From NCBI GenBank assembly GCA_017536625.1, contig JAFXGY010000021.1, positions 1 to 47,062 of the forward strand: 47,062 bases of DNA, read 5' to 3'. Position 1 is the stretch's first letter. Each line of letters begins with the position of its first letter. Both the position numbers and the translations under genes were made by a program. The notes under the pieces are model-generated. The model had not been told where the DNA came from, did no database searches, and saw nothing but the letters and a program-made list of their open reading frames with translations. The DNA is from Oscillospiraceae bacterium (GTDB lineage Bacteria; Bacillota; Clostridia; Oscillospirales; Ruminococcaceae). Shown here piece after piece: positions 1 through 9,884 of the stretch.

Positions 1-46
1 ACTGAAAATCCTCGTGTCGTTGGTTCGATTCCGACCGAAGGCACCA
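1..46 (+). tRNA. tRNA-Phe(GAA), 3' part only
   Basis: The window opens inside the anticodon arm. The loop CTGAAAA carries anticodon GAA at 4-6. It is followed by the stem TCCTC, a 5-nt variable loop GTGTC, a T arm GTTGG-TTCGATT-CCGAC, the acceptor strand CGAAGGC, discriminator A and an encoded CCA (44-46). The short variable loop excludes Leu, Ser and Tyr. The 5' half lies outside the window. It is first of a three-tRNA cluster. Confidence 0.9.
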
Positions 47-49
47 TTC

Positions 50-125
50 GCGGGTTTAGCTCATCTGGTAGAGCGCGACCTTGCCAAGGTCGAGGTAGCG
101 AGTTCGAGCCTCGTAACCCGCTCCA
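50..125 (+). tRNA. tRNA-Gly(GCC)
   Basis: A full cloverleaf is visible. Acceptor GCGGGTT pairs with AACCCGC (115-121), the D arm is normal, anticodon GCC is at 83-85 in loop TTGCCAA, the T loop is TTCGAGC, and the end is discriminator T plus encoded CCA (123-125). It lies 3 nt after tRNA-Phe, so the two are probably cut from one transcript. Confidence 0.96.
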
Positions 126-126
126 G

Positions 127-160
127 ATTTTGAGCCCCATATATTTGTGGGGCTCAAAAT
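127..160. repeat. 13-bp perfect inverted repeat between tRNA-Gly and tRNA-Cys
   Basis: Left arm ATTTTGAGCCCCA (127-139) and right arm TGGGGCTCAAAAT (148-160) pair perfectly around an 8-nt loop. No long T tract follows (the next bases are ATAT), so it is not a standard intrinsic terminator on the + strand. It fills nearly the whole gap between the two tRNAs and could be a processing signal, a weak terminator or a mobile-repeat remnant. Confidence 0.6.
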
Positions 161-164
161 ATAT

Positions 165-239
<75 letters not shown>

Positions 240-245
240 AAAGTT

Positions 246-282
246 AAGCACTCTTTCTTTTCGAAAGGGTGCTTATTTTTTT
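246..282 (+). terminator. Rho-independent terminator of the tRNA cluster
   Basis: Stem AAGCACTCTTTC / GAAAGGGTGCTT (one G-T wobble) with loop TTTTC, followed by ATTTTTTT. It starts 7 nt after the CCA of tRNA-Cys. Confidence 0.9.
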
Positions 283-307
283 ATCAAATTTGAAAAGGGG
301 GAAAAGC

Positions 308-772
308 ATGATTGCCGAACTTAATGAGAAGAATCTGAAAGATGCCGCAAAGGTATATATGGATTCGTGGAAAGAATCGCACAGGGAAATCTGCTCTTCG
401 AAATTTATCGAAAAACATGATATTAACTATATGATTAATTTTCTGGAAGAAAAACAGAAGAACGGATATATGATTTTTGTTTGTTATAATTCCGAAAATC
501 CGCTTGGAATTATCGGAATTAATCCCGCGGACGAAGAAATCTGCCTTTTATATGTTTCTCCCGATGAACAGGGAAAAGGTTATGGTTCAAAGCTTCTCAA
601 GTTCGCACTTTCAAAATGCGAAAATCCTTATATAACCGTTCTTGATACAAATATGAACGCCATTGATTTTTATACAAAACGAGGATTTGTCCCCGCAGAA
701 AATCAGTCCGAAAATATAGGCGAAAAACGCATTTTTGAACGTAAATATGTTTACCAAAATAAAAATATGTGA
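308..772 (+). CDS. GNAT family N-acetyltransferase
   Basis: A 154-aa protein of the GNAT fold, which moves an acetyl group from acetyl-CoA to an amine; the substrate cannot be told from sequence. The core is visible: a central strand 'ICLLYVSPDEQGKGYGSKLL' holds the acetyl-CoA P-loop (Q-x-x-G-x-G/S as QGKGYG), and the C-terminal 'AIDFYTKRGF' is the typical helix and strand after the bulge. ATG at 308 was chosen because an AAAAGGGGG ribosome binding site lies just ahead. An upstream in-frame ATG at 269 falls inside the tRNA terminator. The gene stands between that terminator and the ansA promoter, so it may be a single-gene unit. Confidence 0.85.
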   Translation: MIAELNEKNLKDAAKVYMDSWKESHREICSSKFIEKHDINYMINFLEEKQKNGYMIFVCYNSENPLGIIGINPADEEICLLYVSPDEQGKGYGSKLLKFALSKCENPYITVLDTNMNAIDFYTKRGFVPAENQSENIGEKRIFERKYVYQNKNM

Positions 773-778
773 TAATAT
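750..778 (+). promoter_or_regulatory. Candidate sigma-A promoter for ansA
   Basis: TTTACC (750-755), 17-nt spacer, TAATAT (773-778). It overlaps the stop of the acetyltransferase and would start RNA about 20 nt before the ansA ATG. Prediction from sequence only. Confidence 0.45.
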
Positions 779-805
779 ATTTATATCAAATCCGCGGAGG
801 CTGAC

Positions 806-1813
806 ATGAAAAGAATCTGCATAATTTATACCGGCGGCACCATCGGAATGGAACGCGGCGAAAACGGTTATGAACCCGGTAAAGAACCCTTTGCCGATAT
901 AATGGCAAGAATAAGCGATTTTTCTTCTCCGGAACTTCCGGAATATAATGTTATCGAATTTTCTCCGCTACTGGATTCTTCCGACGTGACAGTAAGCGAA
1001 TGGAACCTTATCGGAAGAACCATTTCGGATAACATGGATAAATACGATGGATTTGTGGTTCTCCATGGAACCGATACCATGGCATATACCGCTTCGGCTC
1101 TTTCGTTTATTCTTCAGAATCTTTCAAAACCGGTAATTGTGACCGGTTCCCAGATTCCGCTTTGCGAAATCAGAAGCGACGGCAAGGATAATATTCTTGC
1201 CTCCATGATGATTGCCGCTTCGGAAAAAGTGAGCGAGGTCTGTATTTTTTTCGCAGGAAAGCTTCTCCGCGGAAACCGTTCCATAAAAATGTCCGCGGAT
1301 AGTCTTATTGCTTTTGATTCTCCGAATTACCCGATTTTGGCAGATGCGGGAATCGGAATCCGGTACCGCGATTCTGTCCTTCGCAAAAAGGAAGATAAAC
1401 CTTTCGTTTTCAAAGAATTTGCGGAAGAACCCATAGGCGTAATCAAAATTTTTCCGGGAATCCAAATCGAGCTTTTTGAACAGATAATTACGGAAAAACT
1501 CCGTGGAGTGGTGCTCGAAACTTTCGGTGCCGGTAATGTCCCGAATTATTGCAAAAACCTCAGTTCCATAATCAGAAAAGCCTATGAGCACGGAAGCATT
1601 GTTGTTGTTTGTTCACAATGTCCAACCGGAACAGTCAGCCTAGGCCATTATGCAGCAAGTAGCCCGCTTAAAAAAGCAGGCGCAGTCAGCGGAAAGAACA
1701 TGACCACCGAAGCAGCGGTCGCAAAACTTTATTATCTTCTCAGCTGTGGATATCCAAAAGAAAAAATCGAAGAACTTATGGAAAAAGACCTTTGCGGCGA
1801 ACTTGATGAGTAA
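806..1813 (+). CDS. ansA: Type I L-asparaginase
   Basis: Hydrolyses L-asparagine to aspartate and ammonia. The 335-aa length fits the cytoplasmic type I family; no signal peptide is visible. Both catalytic threonine motifs are present: 'YTGGTIGM' with Thr12 near the N terminus and 'LHGTDTMAYTA' with Thr89-Asp90; the Lys of the second triad sits in 'SDGKDN'. The ATG at 806 has a GCGGAGG ribosome binding site. The next gene starts 17 nt after its stop, so it probably leads a short operon with the alpha/beta hydrolase and the isochorismatase-like gene. Some family members are glutamyl-tRNA(Gln) amidotransferase subunit D, but that has an extra N-terminal domain not seen here. Confidence 0.93.
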   Translation: MKRICIIYTGGTIGMERGENGYEPGKEPFADIMARISDFSSPELPEYNVIEFSPLLDSSDVTVSEWNLIGRTISDNMDKYDGFVVLHGTDTMAYTASALSFILQNLSKPVIVTGSQIPLCEIRSDGKDNILASMMIAASEKVSEVCIFFAGKLLRGNRSIKMSADSLIAFDSPNYPILADAGIGIRYRDSVLRKKEDKPFVFKEFAEEPIGVIKIFPGIQIELFEQIITEKLRGVVLETFGAGNVPNYCKNLSSIIRKAYEHGSIVVVCSQCPTGTVSLGHYAASSPLKKAGAVSGKNMTTEAAVAKLYYLLSCGYPKEKIEELMEKDLCGELDE

Positions 1814-1830
1814 AAGGATGTTATTTTTAA

Positions 1831-2514
1831 ATGTACGCAGAAGAAATGCATTTTATTGAAAAAGGGCAGGGCGAAGCGCTTATCCTGCTCCATGGGAATG
1901 GAGAAAATTCTTCGATTTTTGAAAAATTCATCGAAGTTTTTTCAAAAAAATATCATGTAATCGCGATAGATACCCGCGGACACGGAAAATCACCAATGGG
2001 TGATGAAGAATTTTCTCTTTATCAGTTTGCGGAAGATCTTAAAGGTTTTATGGATTTTCATAAAATCGAAAAAGCGAATATCCTCGGTTTCAGTGACGGA
2101 GGCAATATTGCCATGATTTTTGCTTCAAAACATCCCGAAAGAGTGCTAAAACTTATTGCAAACGGAGCAAATTCAAAACCTTCCGGTATGAAAACAACGG
2201 TTCATATTGGAATGTGGCTGGTTTATATCATTGCTTCTCTTTTTGCCGGATTTTCAAAAAAACAGGCGAGAATAAAGAATCTTTACCGCATTATGCTTTT
2301 TGAACCGAAGCTTACTAAAGAAGAACTTTCAGCAATAACCGCACCGACCCTTGTTCTTGTCGGAACAGAGGATATGATAAAGGAAAAAGAATCCCGTTAC
2401 ATTGCAAAAACAATACCCGAAGCTGAACTTTGCTTTGTGCTCGGCGGACATTTTATTCTTAAAGATAATTTTAAAGACTACTGCTTTGCAGTTCAGAAAT
2501 TTCTTGATAAATAA
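1831..2514 (+). CDS. Alpha/beta-fold hydrolase
   Basis: A 227-aa alpha/beta hydrolase of unknown substrate, without a signal peptide. Visible landmarks in order are the oxyanion loop 'LLHGNGENSSIF' (about residues 19-30), 'DTRGHGKSPMG', the nucleophile elbow G-F-S-D-G in 'LGFSDGGNIAM', the acid in 'LVGTEDMI', and the catalytic His in 'LGGHFIL' near the end. The cap region is short, which makes the protein smaller than usual (250-280 aa). It is placed 17 nt after ansA and 12 nt before the isochorismatase-like gene, suggesting co-transcription. Confidence 0.88.
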   Translation: MYAEEMHFIEKGQGEALILLHGNGENSSIFEKFIEVFSKKYHVIAIDTRGHGKSPMGDEEFSLYQFAEDLKGFMDFHKIEKANILGFSDGGNIAMIFASKHPERVLKLIANGANSKPSGMKTTVHIGMWLVYIIASLFAGFSKKQARIKNLYRIMLFEPKLTKEELSAITAPTLVLVGTEDMIKEKESRYIAKTIPEAELCFVLGGHFILKDNFKDYCFAVQKFLDK

Positions 2515-2526
2515 AGGAGAATTACC

Positions 2527-3057
2527 ATGAAAAAACTTCTTGTTGTAGTTGACTATCAGAACGATTTTGTTTCCGGAAGCCTTGGTTTTGAAGGAGCGGA
2601 GCTTCTTGATGAGCGCATTGCTGCAAAAGTCGAAGCTTACCGCGCTGAAGGCCATGATATTATTTATACCATGGATACCCACGGCCCAGCATATCTTGAA
2701 ATGCAGGAAGGCAAAAAACTTCCCGTCGTTCATTGCCAGAACGGTACCGAAGGCTGGAAGCTTTATGGAAAAACCGGTGAAGTCTGCAAAGATGCCATGA
2801 CCATCGGAAAACACACCTTTGGAAGTTTTGATCTTGCGATGCTCGTGCTTCATAAAGATTATAACTATGATGAAATCGAAATCTGCGGCGTTGTCACCAA
2901 CATCTGCGTTATGGCAAACGCTGTTCTCCTCAAAACCGCACAGCCTGAAGCGGAAATCATCATTGATGCACTCTGTGTCGGCAGCAACGATAAATCCCTC
3001 AACGATAAAGCACTTGACGTTCTTGAAAGTATGCAGTTCACCGTGATTAACAGATAA
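2527..3057 (+). CDS. Isochorismatase-family cysteine hydrolase (nicotinamidase-like)
   Basis: A 176-aa member of the isochorismatase-like hydrolase superfamily. The catalytic Asp is in 'VVDYQNDFVSGSLG' (Asp9), a metal-ligand type motif D-T-H is in 'TMDTHGPAYL', a second His is in 'PVVHCQNG', and the nucleophile Cys is in 'GVVTNICVMANA', preceded by the cis-peptide V-T. The spacing of D-x-H and the downstream His recalls nicotinamidase (PncA), which makes nicotinate from nicotinamide for NAD salvage; this is a likely but unproved assignment. AAAGGAG lies ahead of the ATG, and it appears to be the last gene of the ansA unit. Confidence 0.88.
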   Translation: MKKLLVVVDYQNDFVSGSLGFEGAELLDERIAAKVEAYRAEGHDIIYTMDTHGPAYLEMQEGKKLPVVHCQNGTEGWKLYGKTGEVCKDAMTIGKHTFGSFDLAMLVLHKDYNYDEIEICGVVTNICVMANAVLLKTAQPEAEIIIDALCVGSNDKSLNDKALDVLESMQFTVINR

Positions 3058-3090
3058 AGGTAACATTCTTTTCGTTTGGAGGTAGCGAAT

Positions 3091-3606
3091 TTGTTTGTAA
3101 ATCTACTTCAAAAGAACTTTGATATCGCGTTCAAAGAATATTATACCGAAAGTGAAATGATTTCAGATCTCCGTTTTTGTAAAAAAGGCTATTCAATTTT
3201 GAACAATTCAGAATATGATTTTCGTTTTGTTTCTGTAAAATTCTCATTGTCAAATGAACAAGATTACTATGGCATTGGTTTTTGGTGCAGTAATTATATT
3301 TTTACGCCAAATGTTCTGTTATACTCTAACGTTCTGATAATTAGTTTCGATAATTGTATCGCTTTGTTCGATATTGAAAATCATACTGAAATTACAACCC
3401 ATACTTTTTCTTATCCCATTGAGCATCTTGAACTATATAATAATACCGTTATTGCGATTTCAGAACTTGATTTTATTCAAATGAATCTTAACGGAGATAT
3501 TCTGTCTGAACATCCTTTTGACACAAGTATGGAATCATATGAGTTTGTTGAGGATAAGCTCATATGTCATACTGAAAAAGGCAAATTGGAGTATAAAATT
3601 TCATAA
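3091..3606 (+). CDS. Hypothetical protein, AT-rich gene
   Basis: I do not recognise this 171-aa protein. I place the start at TTG 3091 because GGAGGT (3078-3083) lies 7 nt ahead of it; an earlier in-frame TTG at 3076 overlaps that ribosome binding site and is less likely. The product is acidic and soluble-looking, rich in Asn, Ile, Phe and Tyr, with repeated short hydrophobic strands ('VLIISFDNCIALFDI', 'VIAISELDFIQMNLNGDIL'), which suggests a beta-rich fold such as a propeller or sandwich fragment. Its codon use is visibly more AT-rich than its neighbours (TTT, ATT, AAT), which may mean recent acquisition. A terminator follows at once. Confidence 0.6.
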   Translation: MFVNLLQKNFDIAFKEYYTESEMISDLRFCKKGYSILNNSEYDFRFVSVKFSLSNEQDYYGIGFWCSNYIFTPNVLLYSNVLIISFDNCIALFDIENHTEITTHTFSYPIEHLELYNNTVIAISELDFIQMNLNGDILSEHPFDTSMESYEFVEDKLICHTEKGKLEYKIS

Positions 3607-3619
3607 TTTATCAACAAAG

Positions 3620-5698
<2,079 letters not shown>

Positions 5699-5708
5699 AA
5701 CGGCAAAG

Positions 5709-5740
5709 GCCGCGGGAAATTCCCGCGGCTTTATTTTTTT
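5709..5740 (+). terminator. Rho-independent terminator of ligA
   Basis: GC-rich stem GCCGCGGGA (5709-5717) / TCCCGCGGC (5721-5729), followed by TTTATTTTTTT. Confidence 0.93.
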
Positions 5741-5770
5741 GCATATTTTTGGACTTGCTCTCATAGATAT
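5741..5770 (+). promoter_or_regulatory. Candidate sigma-E promoter of the spoIIIA operon
   Basis: GCATATT (5741-5747), a 14-nt gap, then CATAGATAT (5762-5770). This matches the known mother-cell sigma-E pattern (-35 near KMATATT, about 14 nt, -10 near CATACAnT) with one change in the -10. It begins on the first base after the ligA T tract and ends about 20 nt before spoIIIAA. spoIIIA is sigma-E controlled in Bacillus subtilis; use here is inference. Confidence 0.6.
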
Positions 5771-5791
5771 TTCACAAAAGGAAGTGAGGAT

Positions 5792-6652
5792 TTGGAAAAG
5801 AATTTTGAAAAACTGCTTGAAAAAATCGGAAGCGATTTTTGTGAAAATATAAAAGAAAAATTTGACTTTAATGAAATACGGGAAATAAGACTTTTGAGCG
5901 GAAAAGCGGCAAAAATTGTTACCTCAAAAGGAAATTTTTCTGAGGGAGGGTACATTACTCCGCAAAAAATAAGGGATATTTTCGCCTCGCTTTGCGATTT
6001 TTCGGTGCATACATATAAAGATGATATATGCCGTGGATTTATAACCATTCGTGGAGGATTCCGAATCGGAATATGCGGAACGGCGGTTTATGAAGAAGGT
6101 AAAATTATAAATATAAAGGATATTTCGGCACTTAATATCAGAATTCCGCACGAAATAAAAAACATTGCGAAGGAACTTCTATCTCTAAATGATTCGGGAA
6201 TGCTGATAATCGGACCGCCTTGTTCAGGAAAGACAACGCTTCTTCGGGATTTTGCGCGAATGAAAAGCAAGAATAATTTTGTTACAATAGTGGACGAGCG
6301 AACGGAAATCGCCGGGATATATCACGGTGAAAGTTCTTTTGATATAGGGGATTCCACCGTGCTTAACGGATTTTTAAAATCAGACGGAATATCCATCGCC
6401 GCAAGAACAATGGCACCGGAATATATTATCTGCGATGAATTCGGAGATGAAAGAGATGTTTCATCATCGCTTTATGCAATGAAAAGCGGAGTAAAAATAA
6501 TCGCGAGCATGCATGCTTTGGATTTTGAGGATTTCCTGAAAAAACCGTTATCTCAAAGAATAATGGAAAGCGGAATTTTCGGACATTTTATTATAATGAA
6601 CAAAAATTGCGCAATAGAAAAAATTATAAAAGCCGGAGAATATCAGATATGA
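5792..6652 (+). CDS. spoIIIAA: Stage III sporulation protein AA, secretion-type ATPase
   Basis: ATPase of the SpoIIIA-SpoIIQ feeding tube, the channel that links mother cell and forespore during engulfment. It is related to type II/IV secretion ATPases. In this 286-aa protein the Walker A motif is 'GPPCSGKTT' (141-149) and the Asp-box/Walker B-like segment is 'EYIICDEFGDERD'. The start is TTG at 5792, supported by the ribosome binding region AGGAAGTGAGG just ahead; no ATG fits. Its stop overlaps the start of spoIIIAB (ATGA). It is first of eight genes in the standard AA-AH order. Confidence 0.95.
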   Translation: MEKNFEKLLEKIGSDFCENIKEKFDFNEIREIRLLSGKAAKIVTSKGNFSEGGYITPQKIRDIFASLCDFSVHTYKDDICRGFITIRGGFRIGICGTAVYEEGKIINIKDISALNIRIPHEIKNIAKELLSLNDSGMLIIGPPCSGKTTLLRDFARMKSKNNFVTIVDERTEIAGIYHGESSFDIGDSTVLNGFLKSDGISIAARTMAPEYIICDEFGDERDVSSSLYAMKSGVKIIASMHALDFEDFLKKPLSQRIMESGIFGHFIIMNKNCAIEKIIKAGEYQI

Positions 6653-7134
6653 AGTTAATCGGAATAGTGATGATTATATCTGCGTGCTCGTTTTTGGGAT
6701 TCATCGCCGCACAAAAATACGATGGAATGCTCAAAGATATAAAAAGAAGTGAAATGCTTATAAGAAATATCATTTTTTGCTTAAAAAATGAGCATATGAG
6801 CATCAGAGATATTTTTGATTATATATGCGAATCGGCGGACGAAAAAACAAAAAACTTTTTGGAAGCTTTATCTCCGGGATACTTCGAAAATATTGGAGAA
6901 ACAGCTTTAAATTGCGGTTTTTGCAAAAATAGTGAAGCGCTTGCTGTTCTTTCGGGAGCTTTTGCCGTCCTTGGTAAATATTCGGCAAAAGACCAGATTC
7001 GGGAACTTGAGCATTGCAGAGAAAAATTGATTCTGATTTATGAAAATAATTGTGAAAACCTGAAAAACAAGGCAAAATTTTCAAGAAAAGCGGGCATGAT
7101 TACCGGACTTTTTGCTGCGGTAATATTGTTATAA
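6649..7134 (+). CDS. spoIIIAB: Stage III sporulation protein AB
   Basis: A 161-aa membrane-anchored component of the SpoIIIA complex with resemblance to type II secretion GspF. The N-terminal membrane segment 'KLIGIVMIISACSFLGFIAA' is followed by a helical cytoplasmic domain ('LKDIKRSEMLIRNIIFCLKNEH') and a C-terminal membrane segment 'AGMITGLFAAVILL'. ATG 6649 overlaps the spoIIIAA stop as ATGA. A longer reading from 6607 would lie inside spoIIIAA and is not needed. Confidence 0.93.
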   Translation: MKLIGIVMIISACSFLGFIAAQKYDGMLKDIKRSEMLIRNIIFCLKNEHMSIRDIFDYICESADEKTKNFLEALSPGYFENIGETALNCGFCKNSEALAVLSGAFAVLGKYSAKDQIRELEHCREKLILIYENNCENLKNKAKFSRKAGMITGLFAAVILL

Positions 7135-7146
7135 TGAGGTGGAAAC

Positions 7147-7341
7147 ATGGATGTTGATATGATTTTTAAGATTGCAGCGGTTGGAATAATCGTCGCGGTG
7201 CTCAACCAGGTGCTCATACGTTCCGGAAGAGAAGAACAAGCAATGATGACTACTCTTGCGGGACTTATAGCGGTGCTCATGATGCTTATAGGGGAAATAG
7301 TGAACCTTTTTGATACCGTAAAAACGGTTTTTGGATTATGA
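7147..7341 (+). CDS. spoIIIAC: Stage III sporulation protein AC
   Basis: A 64-aa protein with two membrane segments ('IFKIAAVGIIVAVLNQVL' and 'TTLAGLIAVLMMLIGEIV') separated by a charged turn 'IRSGREEQ'. This is the standard size and pattern for SpoIIIAC, a membrane component of the forespore feeding channel. A GAGGTGG ribosome binding site lies ahead of the ATG. Its stop overlaps the spoIIIAD start. Confidence 0.94.
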   Translation: MDVDMIFKIAAVGIIVAVLNQVLIRSGREEQAMMTTLAGLIAVLMMLIGEIVNLFDTVKTVFGL

Positions 7342-7730
7342 ACGAGATATTTACCGTCGCGGGAATAGCAGTTGTTTCGGCCGGATTTGTTATTTTGCTG
7401 AAGCAATATAAGCCGGAATATGCCTTTGGAGCAGCACTTGCCGCAGGGATAATACTTCTTTTTAATGCGATTATCCTCGCAAAAGATATTTTTGATTATA
7501 TGAGCGGCATAATTGAATATTCCGGAATTGCGAAAGAAAATTTCGGGATTCTTGTTCGCTGTTTTGCAATCTGTGTTGTTGCAAAAATAGCTTCGGATCT
7601 TTGTAATGATTGCGGACAGGGTTCCATCGCTTCAAAAGTCAGTTTTGCCGGAAAAATTTTTGTGTTTATAACAGCTTTGCCGCTTTTTTCAGAAATAATG
7701 GAAGTAATTGAAAGTCTGATAAATTTATGA
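7338..7730 (+). CDS. spoIIIAD: Stage III sporulation protein AD
   Basis: A 130-aa polytopic membrane protein of the SpoIIIA complex, distantly similar in pattern to SpoIIIAC. Several hydrophobic segments are visible ('IFTVAGIAVVSAGFVILL', 'YAFGAALAAGIILLFNAIIL', 'ILVRCFAICVVAKIASDLC', 'IFVFITALPLFSEIMEVI'). The 'ASDLCNDCGQGSIASKVSFAGK' stretch is typical of the family. Starts and stops overlap by 4 nt with both neighbours, indicating translational coupling. Confidence 0.94.
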   Translation: MNEIFTVAGIAVVSAGFVILLKQYKPEYAFGAALAAGIILLFNAIILAKDIFDYMSGIIEYSGIAKENFGILVRCFAICVVAKIASDLCNDCGQGSIASKVSFAGKIFVFITALPLFSEIMEVIESLINL

Positions 7731-8848
7731 AAAAGAGATGTGTTTTTTTAATTTTGCCGCTTCTTTTGATTTTTCTTTCCGGTTTCGATTCCGATTCGGC
7801 GAATATAATTGAAAAACAGCTTGAAACAGCTGAAAATTCCGGAATAACAGAGGGGCTGTCCGAAAGGACGAAAGATACTCTCGAAGAAATCGGAATAAGC
7901 GGAATAAAAATTGATTTTCTTGAAAATCTTTCTTTTTCGGATATTTTTGATCTTCTGAAAAGCGGTTTCATAAAACAGATAAAAGAACCGGTTTATGCTA
8001 TGGCGGCGATTATTGCTTCCGGGATAATTTGTGCGGCGGCGGAATGTTTTTATGATGAGTTTTCGCAAAGCAAAAATCTGATAAATGCGGTTTCCGCAAT
8101 TTCCGCTGCTTCATGCATTCTTTTGCCAATGAAAAATGTAATTTCATTTTCCGGAGAAGTCATAAACGAATGTTCCGATTTTATTTTTTCGTTTGTTCCT
8201 GTATATTCTTATGCAGTGACTTCGGCGGGTTATATTTCTTCCGCTGTTGGGTTCAGGTCGTTGATGCTTGGGGCTTCTGCGGTGATTTCAAATCTTGCAA
8301 ATGAAATAGTTGTTCCGCTCATCTGCATATATTTTGCGCTTTGCATCGCGGGTTCGGTATCGGATTTGAACATCGAAAAAATTGCAAAATCGGTAAAATC
8401 TTTTGCGGTATGGGTGCTGACTCTTTCCGTTACTGTTTTTTCCGGGATAATGGGGCTTGGAACCATAGTTTCTTCTTCGGCGGACGGTGCTTTTTCAAAA
8501 ACAGCAAAATTCCTTATAGGAAGCAGCATTCCCGTTGCGGGAAGTGTTGTTTCGGATGCGCTTTCAACGCTGAAGGGATGTATGGTTGTGGCCAAAAACC
8601 TGCTTGGAGTTTATGCAATAGTTGTTATTGCTGCGATTTTTCTACCGCCAATAATCAGCCTTGTTTGCTGGAGAATTTGCCTTTCATTTTCGGAAGGGAT
8701 AAATTCCGTTCTCGGGAATAAAAATCTTTCCGGAATCCTTTCATCCGCATCCTGTGTTATGGGAATAATGCTTGCACTGGTTTCGCTTGTTGCGGTTATG
8801 TTTATTTTTTCAATAACTATTATGCTTTTGACCGCGGGAGGAATATGA
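7727..8848 (+). CDS. spoIIIAE: Stage III sporulation protein AE
   Basis: The large multi-spanning protein of the SpoIIIA complex. Here 373 aa, with an N-terminal signal-like segment ('CVFLILPLLLIFLSGFDSD'), an extracytoplasmic stretch to about residue 80, then seven or so membrane helices. Its last segment 'MGIMLALVSLVAVMFIFSITIMLLTA' ends the protein. ATG 7727 overlaps the spoIIIAD stop (ATGA). Length and order match the family. Confidence 0.94.
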   Translation: MKKRCVFLILPLLLIFLSGFDSDSANIIEKQLETAENSGITEGLSERTKDTLEEIGISGIKIDFLENLSFSDIFDLLKSGFIKQIKEPVYAMAAIIASGIICAAAECFYDEFSQSKNLINAVSAISAASCILLPMKNVISFSGEVINECSDFIFSFVPVYSYAVTSAGYISSAVGFRSLMLGASAVISNLANEIVVPLICIYFALCIAGSVSDLNIEKIAKSVKSFAVWVLTLSVTVFSGIMGLGTIVSSSADGAFSKTAKFLIGSSIPVAGSVVSDALSTLKGCMVVAKNLLGVYAIVVIAAIFLPPIISLVCWRICLSFSEGINSVLGNKNLSGILSSASCVMGIMLALVSLVAVMFIFSITIMLLTAGGI

Positions 8849-9313
8849 ATGGAAGAGATAAAAACCTGGGCTTTTTCGGTATGCGTTGCTTCAATCTGCG
8901 GAGCGATTTTCAATATGCTTATGCCGGAAGGCAACCTTCAGAAAACATTAAAATGCGTTATCTCAATATTTTTTCTTTCCGTTGTTATTTCGCCTTTTTC
9001 TGGAATTGTTTCATTTGATTTCAGTAAGGAGAATATTATAGATATCGATAAATATTCCGAATATTACGATGAAAATGAATTTGACGATATAACCGAAGCT
9101 TCACTTGAAGAAAAAATAACTGAGGAAACCAAAAAGATTCTTTTGGAAAAAGAAATTGATCCCGGCGATATTTTTATAAAAGTTAATATTTCGGATGAAA
9201 ACAGCATAGATATTACCAAATTCACCGTAATACTCAGCGGCTGTGAAAATCCCGATGCATTAAAAGATGAAATGAAACATAGAATCGGCATTGAGCCGGA
9301 AATAATCCTTTAG
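8849..9313 (+). CDS. spoIIIAF: Stage III sporulation protein AF
   Basis: A 154-aa protein with two N-terminal membrane segments ('AFSVCVASICGAIFNMLM' and 'TLKCVISIFFLSVVISPFSGI') and a soluble domain whose fold resembles ring-building secretion proteins (T2SS/T3SS ring motif, known for SpoIIIAF). The ATG follows the spoIIIAE TGA without a gap; GGAGG lies 9 nt ahead. The stop is TAG. Confidence 0.92.
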   Translation: MEEIKTWAFSVCVASICGAIFNMLMPEGNLQKTLKCVISIFFLSVVISPFSGIVSFDFSKENIIDIDKYSEYYDENEFDDITEASLEEKITEETKKILLEKEIDPGDIFIKVNISDENSIDITKFTVILSGCENPDALKDEMKHRIGIEPEIIL

Positions 9314-9326
9314 GGGGAAAATAAAA

Positions 9327-9866
9327 ATGGAAATTCTCAATAACCTGGAAACAAAAATTAAAAAGATATTCGGAGAGGGCCAAAAAAAGAACATCCCGTG
9401 GATTTTTTTGATGGGATGTATAGGGATAATTCTTATTTTTCTTTCGGATATCTTTCCAAAAGAAAACAATATCCGAAAAGAAGCGGAAATCCCTTTGGAA
9501 TATGAAAATTATGATTATGAAAAGGAACTTGAAAAAAGGCTTGAGGAAGAAATTTCAAAAATAAAAGGCGCAGGAAAAACAAGCGTTATGCTTACGGCGG
9601 ATTCTTCGAAAGAATACAGCTATGCCGAAAATTCATCAAAGGAAAAAGACGAAAAGCAGGAAGTTAAAGAAAACGAAATTGTGATAATTGAAGGAAAAAA
9701 CGGAGAAGAACCTTTGGTTATAAAAACCAAAGAAGCAAAAATAAGAGGGGTTCTTGTTATATGCGAAGGGGGAGATAACGCAATGCTGCGCGAAAAAATA
9801 ATCGAAGCGGTGTGCGCCCTTTTGGATATCCCTTCAAATAAAGTCAGCATTGCCAAAATGGCATAA
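9327..9866 (+). CDS. spoIIIAG: Stage III sporulation protein AG
   Basis: A 179-aa protein with one N-terminal membrane segment ('IPWIFLMGCIGIILIFLSDIF') and a large extracytoplasmic ring-building domain containing 'RLEEEISKIKGAGKTSVMLTAD' and 'KIRGVLVICEGGDNAMLREKI'. In B. subtilis SpoIIIAG forms the large central ring of the feeding channel in the mother-cell membrane. AGGGGGAAAA precedes the ATG. Confidence 0.94.
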   Translation: MEILNNLETKIKKIFGEGQKKNIPWIFLMGCIGIILIFLSDIFPKENNIRKEAEIPLEYENYDYEKELEKRLEEEISKIKGAGKTSVMLTADSSKEYSYAENSSKEKDEKQEVKENEIVIIEGKNGEEPLVIKTKEAKIRGVLVICEGGDNAMLREKIIEAVCALLDIPSNKVSIAKMA

Positions 9867-9884
9867 TATATAAGGAGGATAATC

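Noticed and set aside
3076-3090. Earlier TTG start for the hypothetical gene
   Set aside because: It would overlap the GGAGGT ribosome binding site that serves the TTG at 3091.
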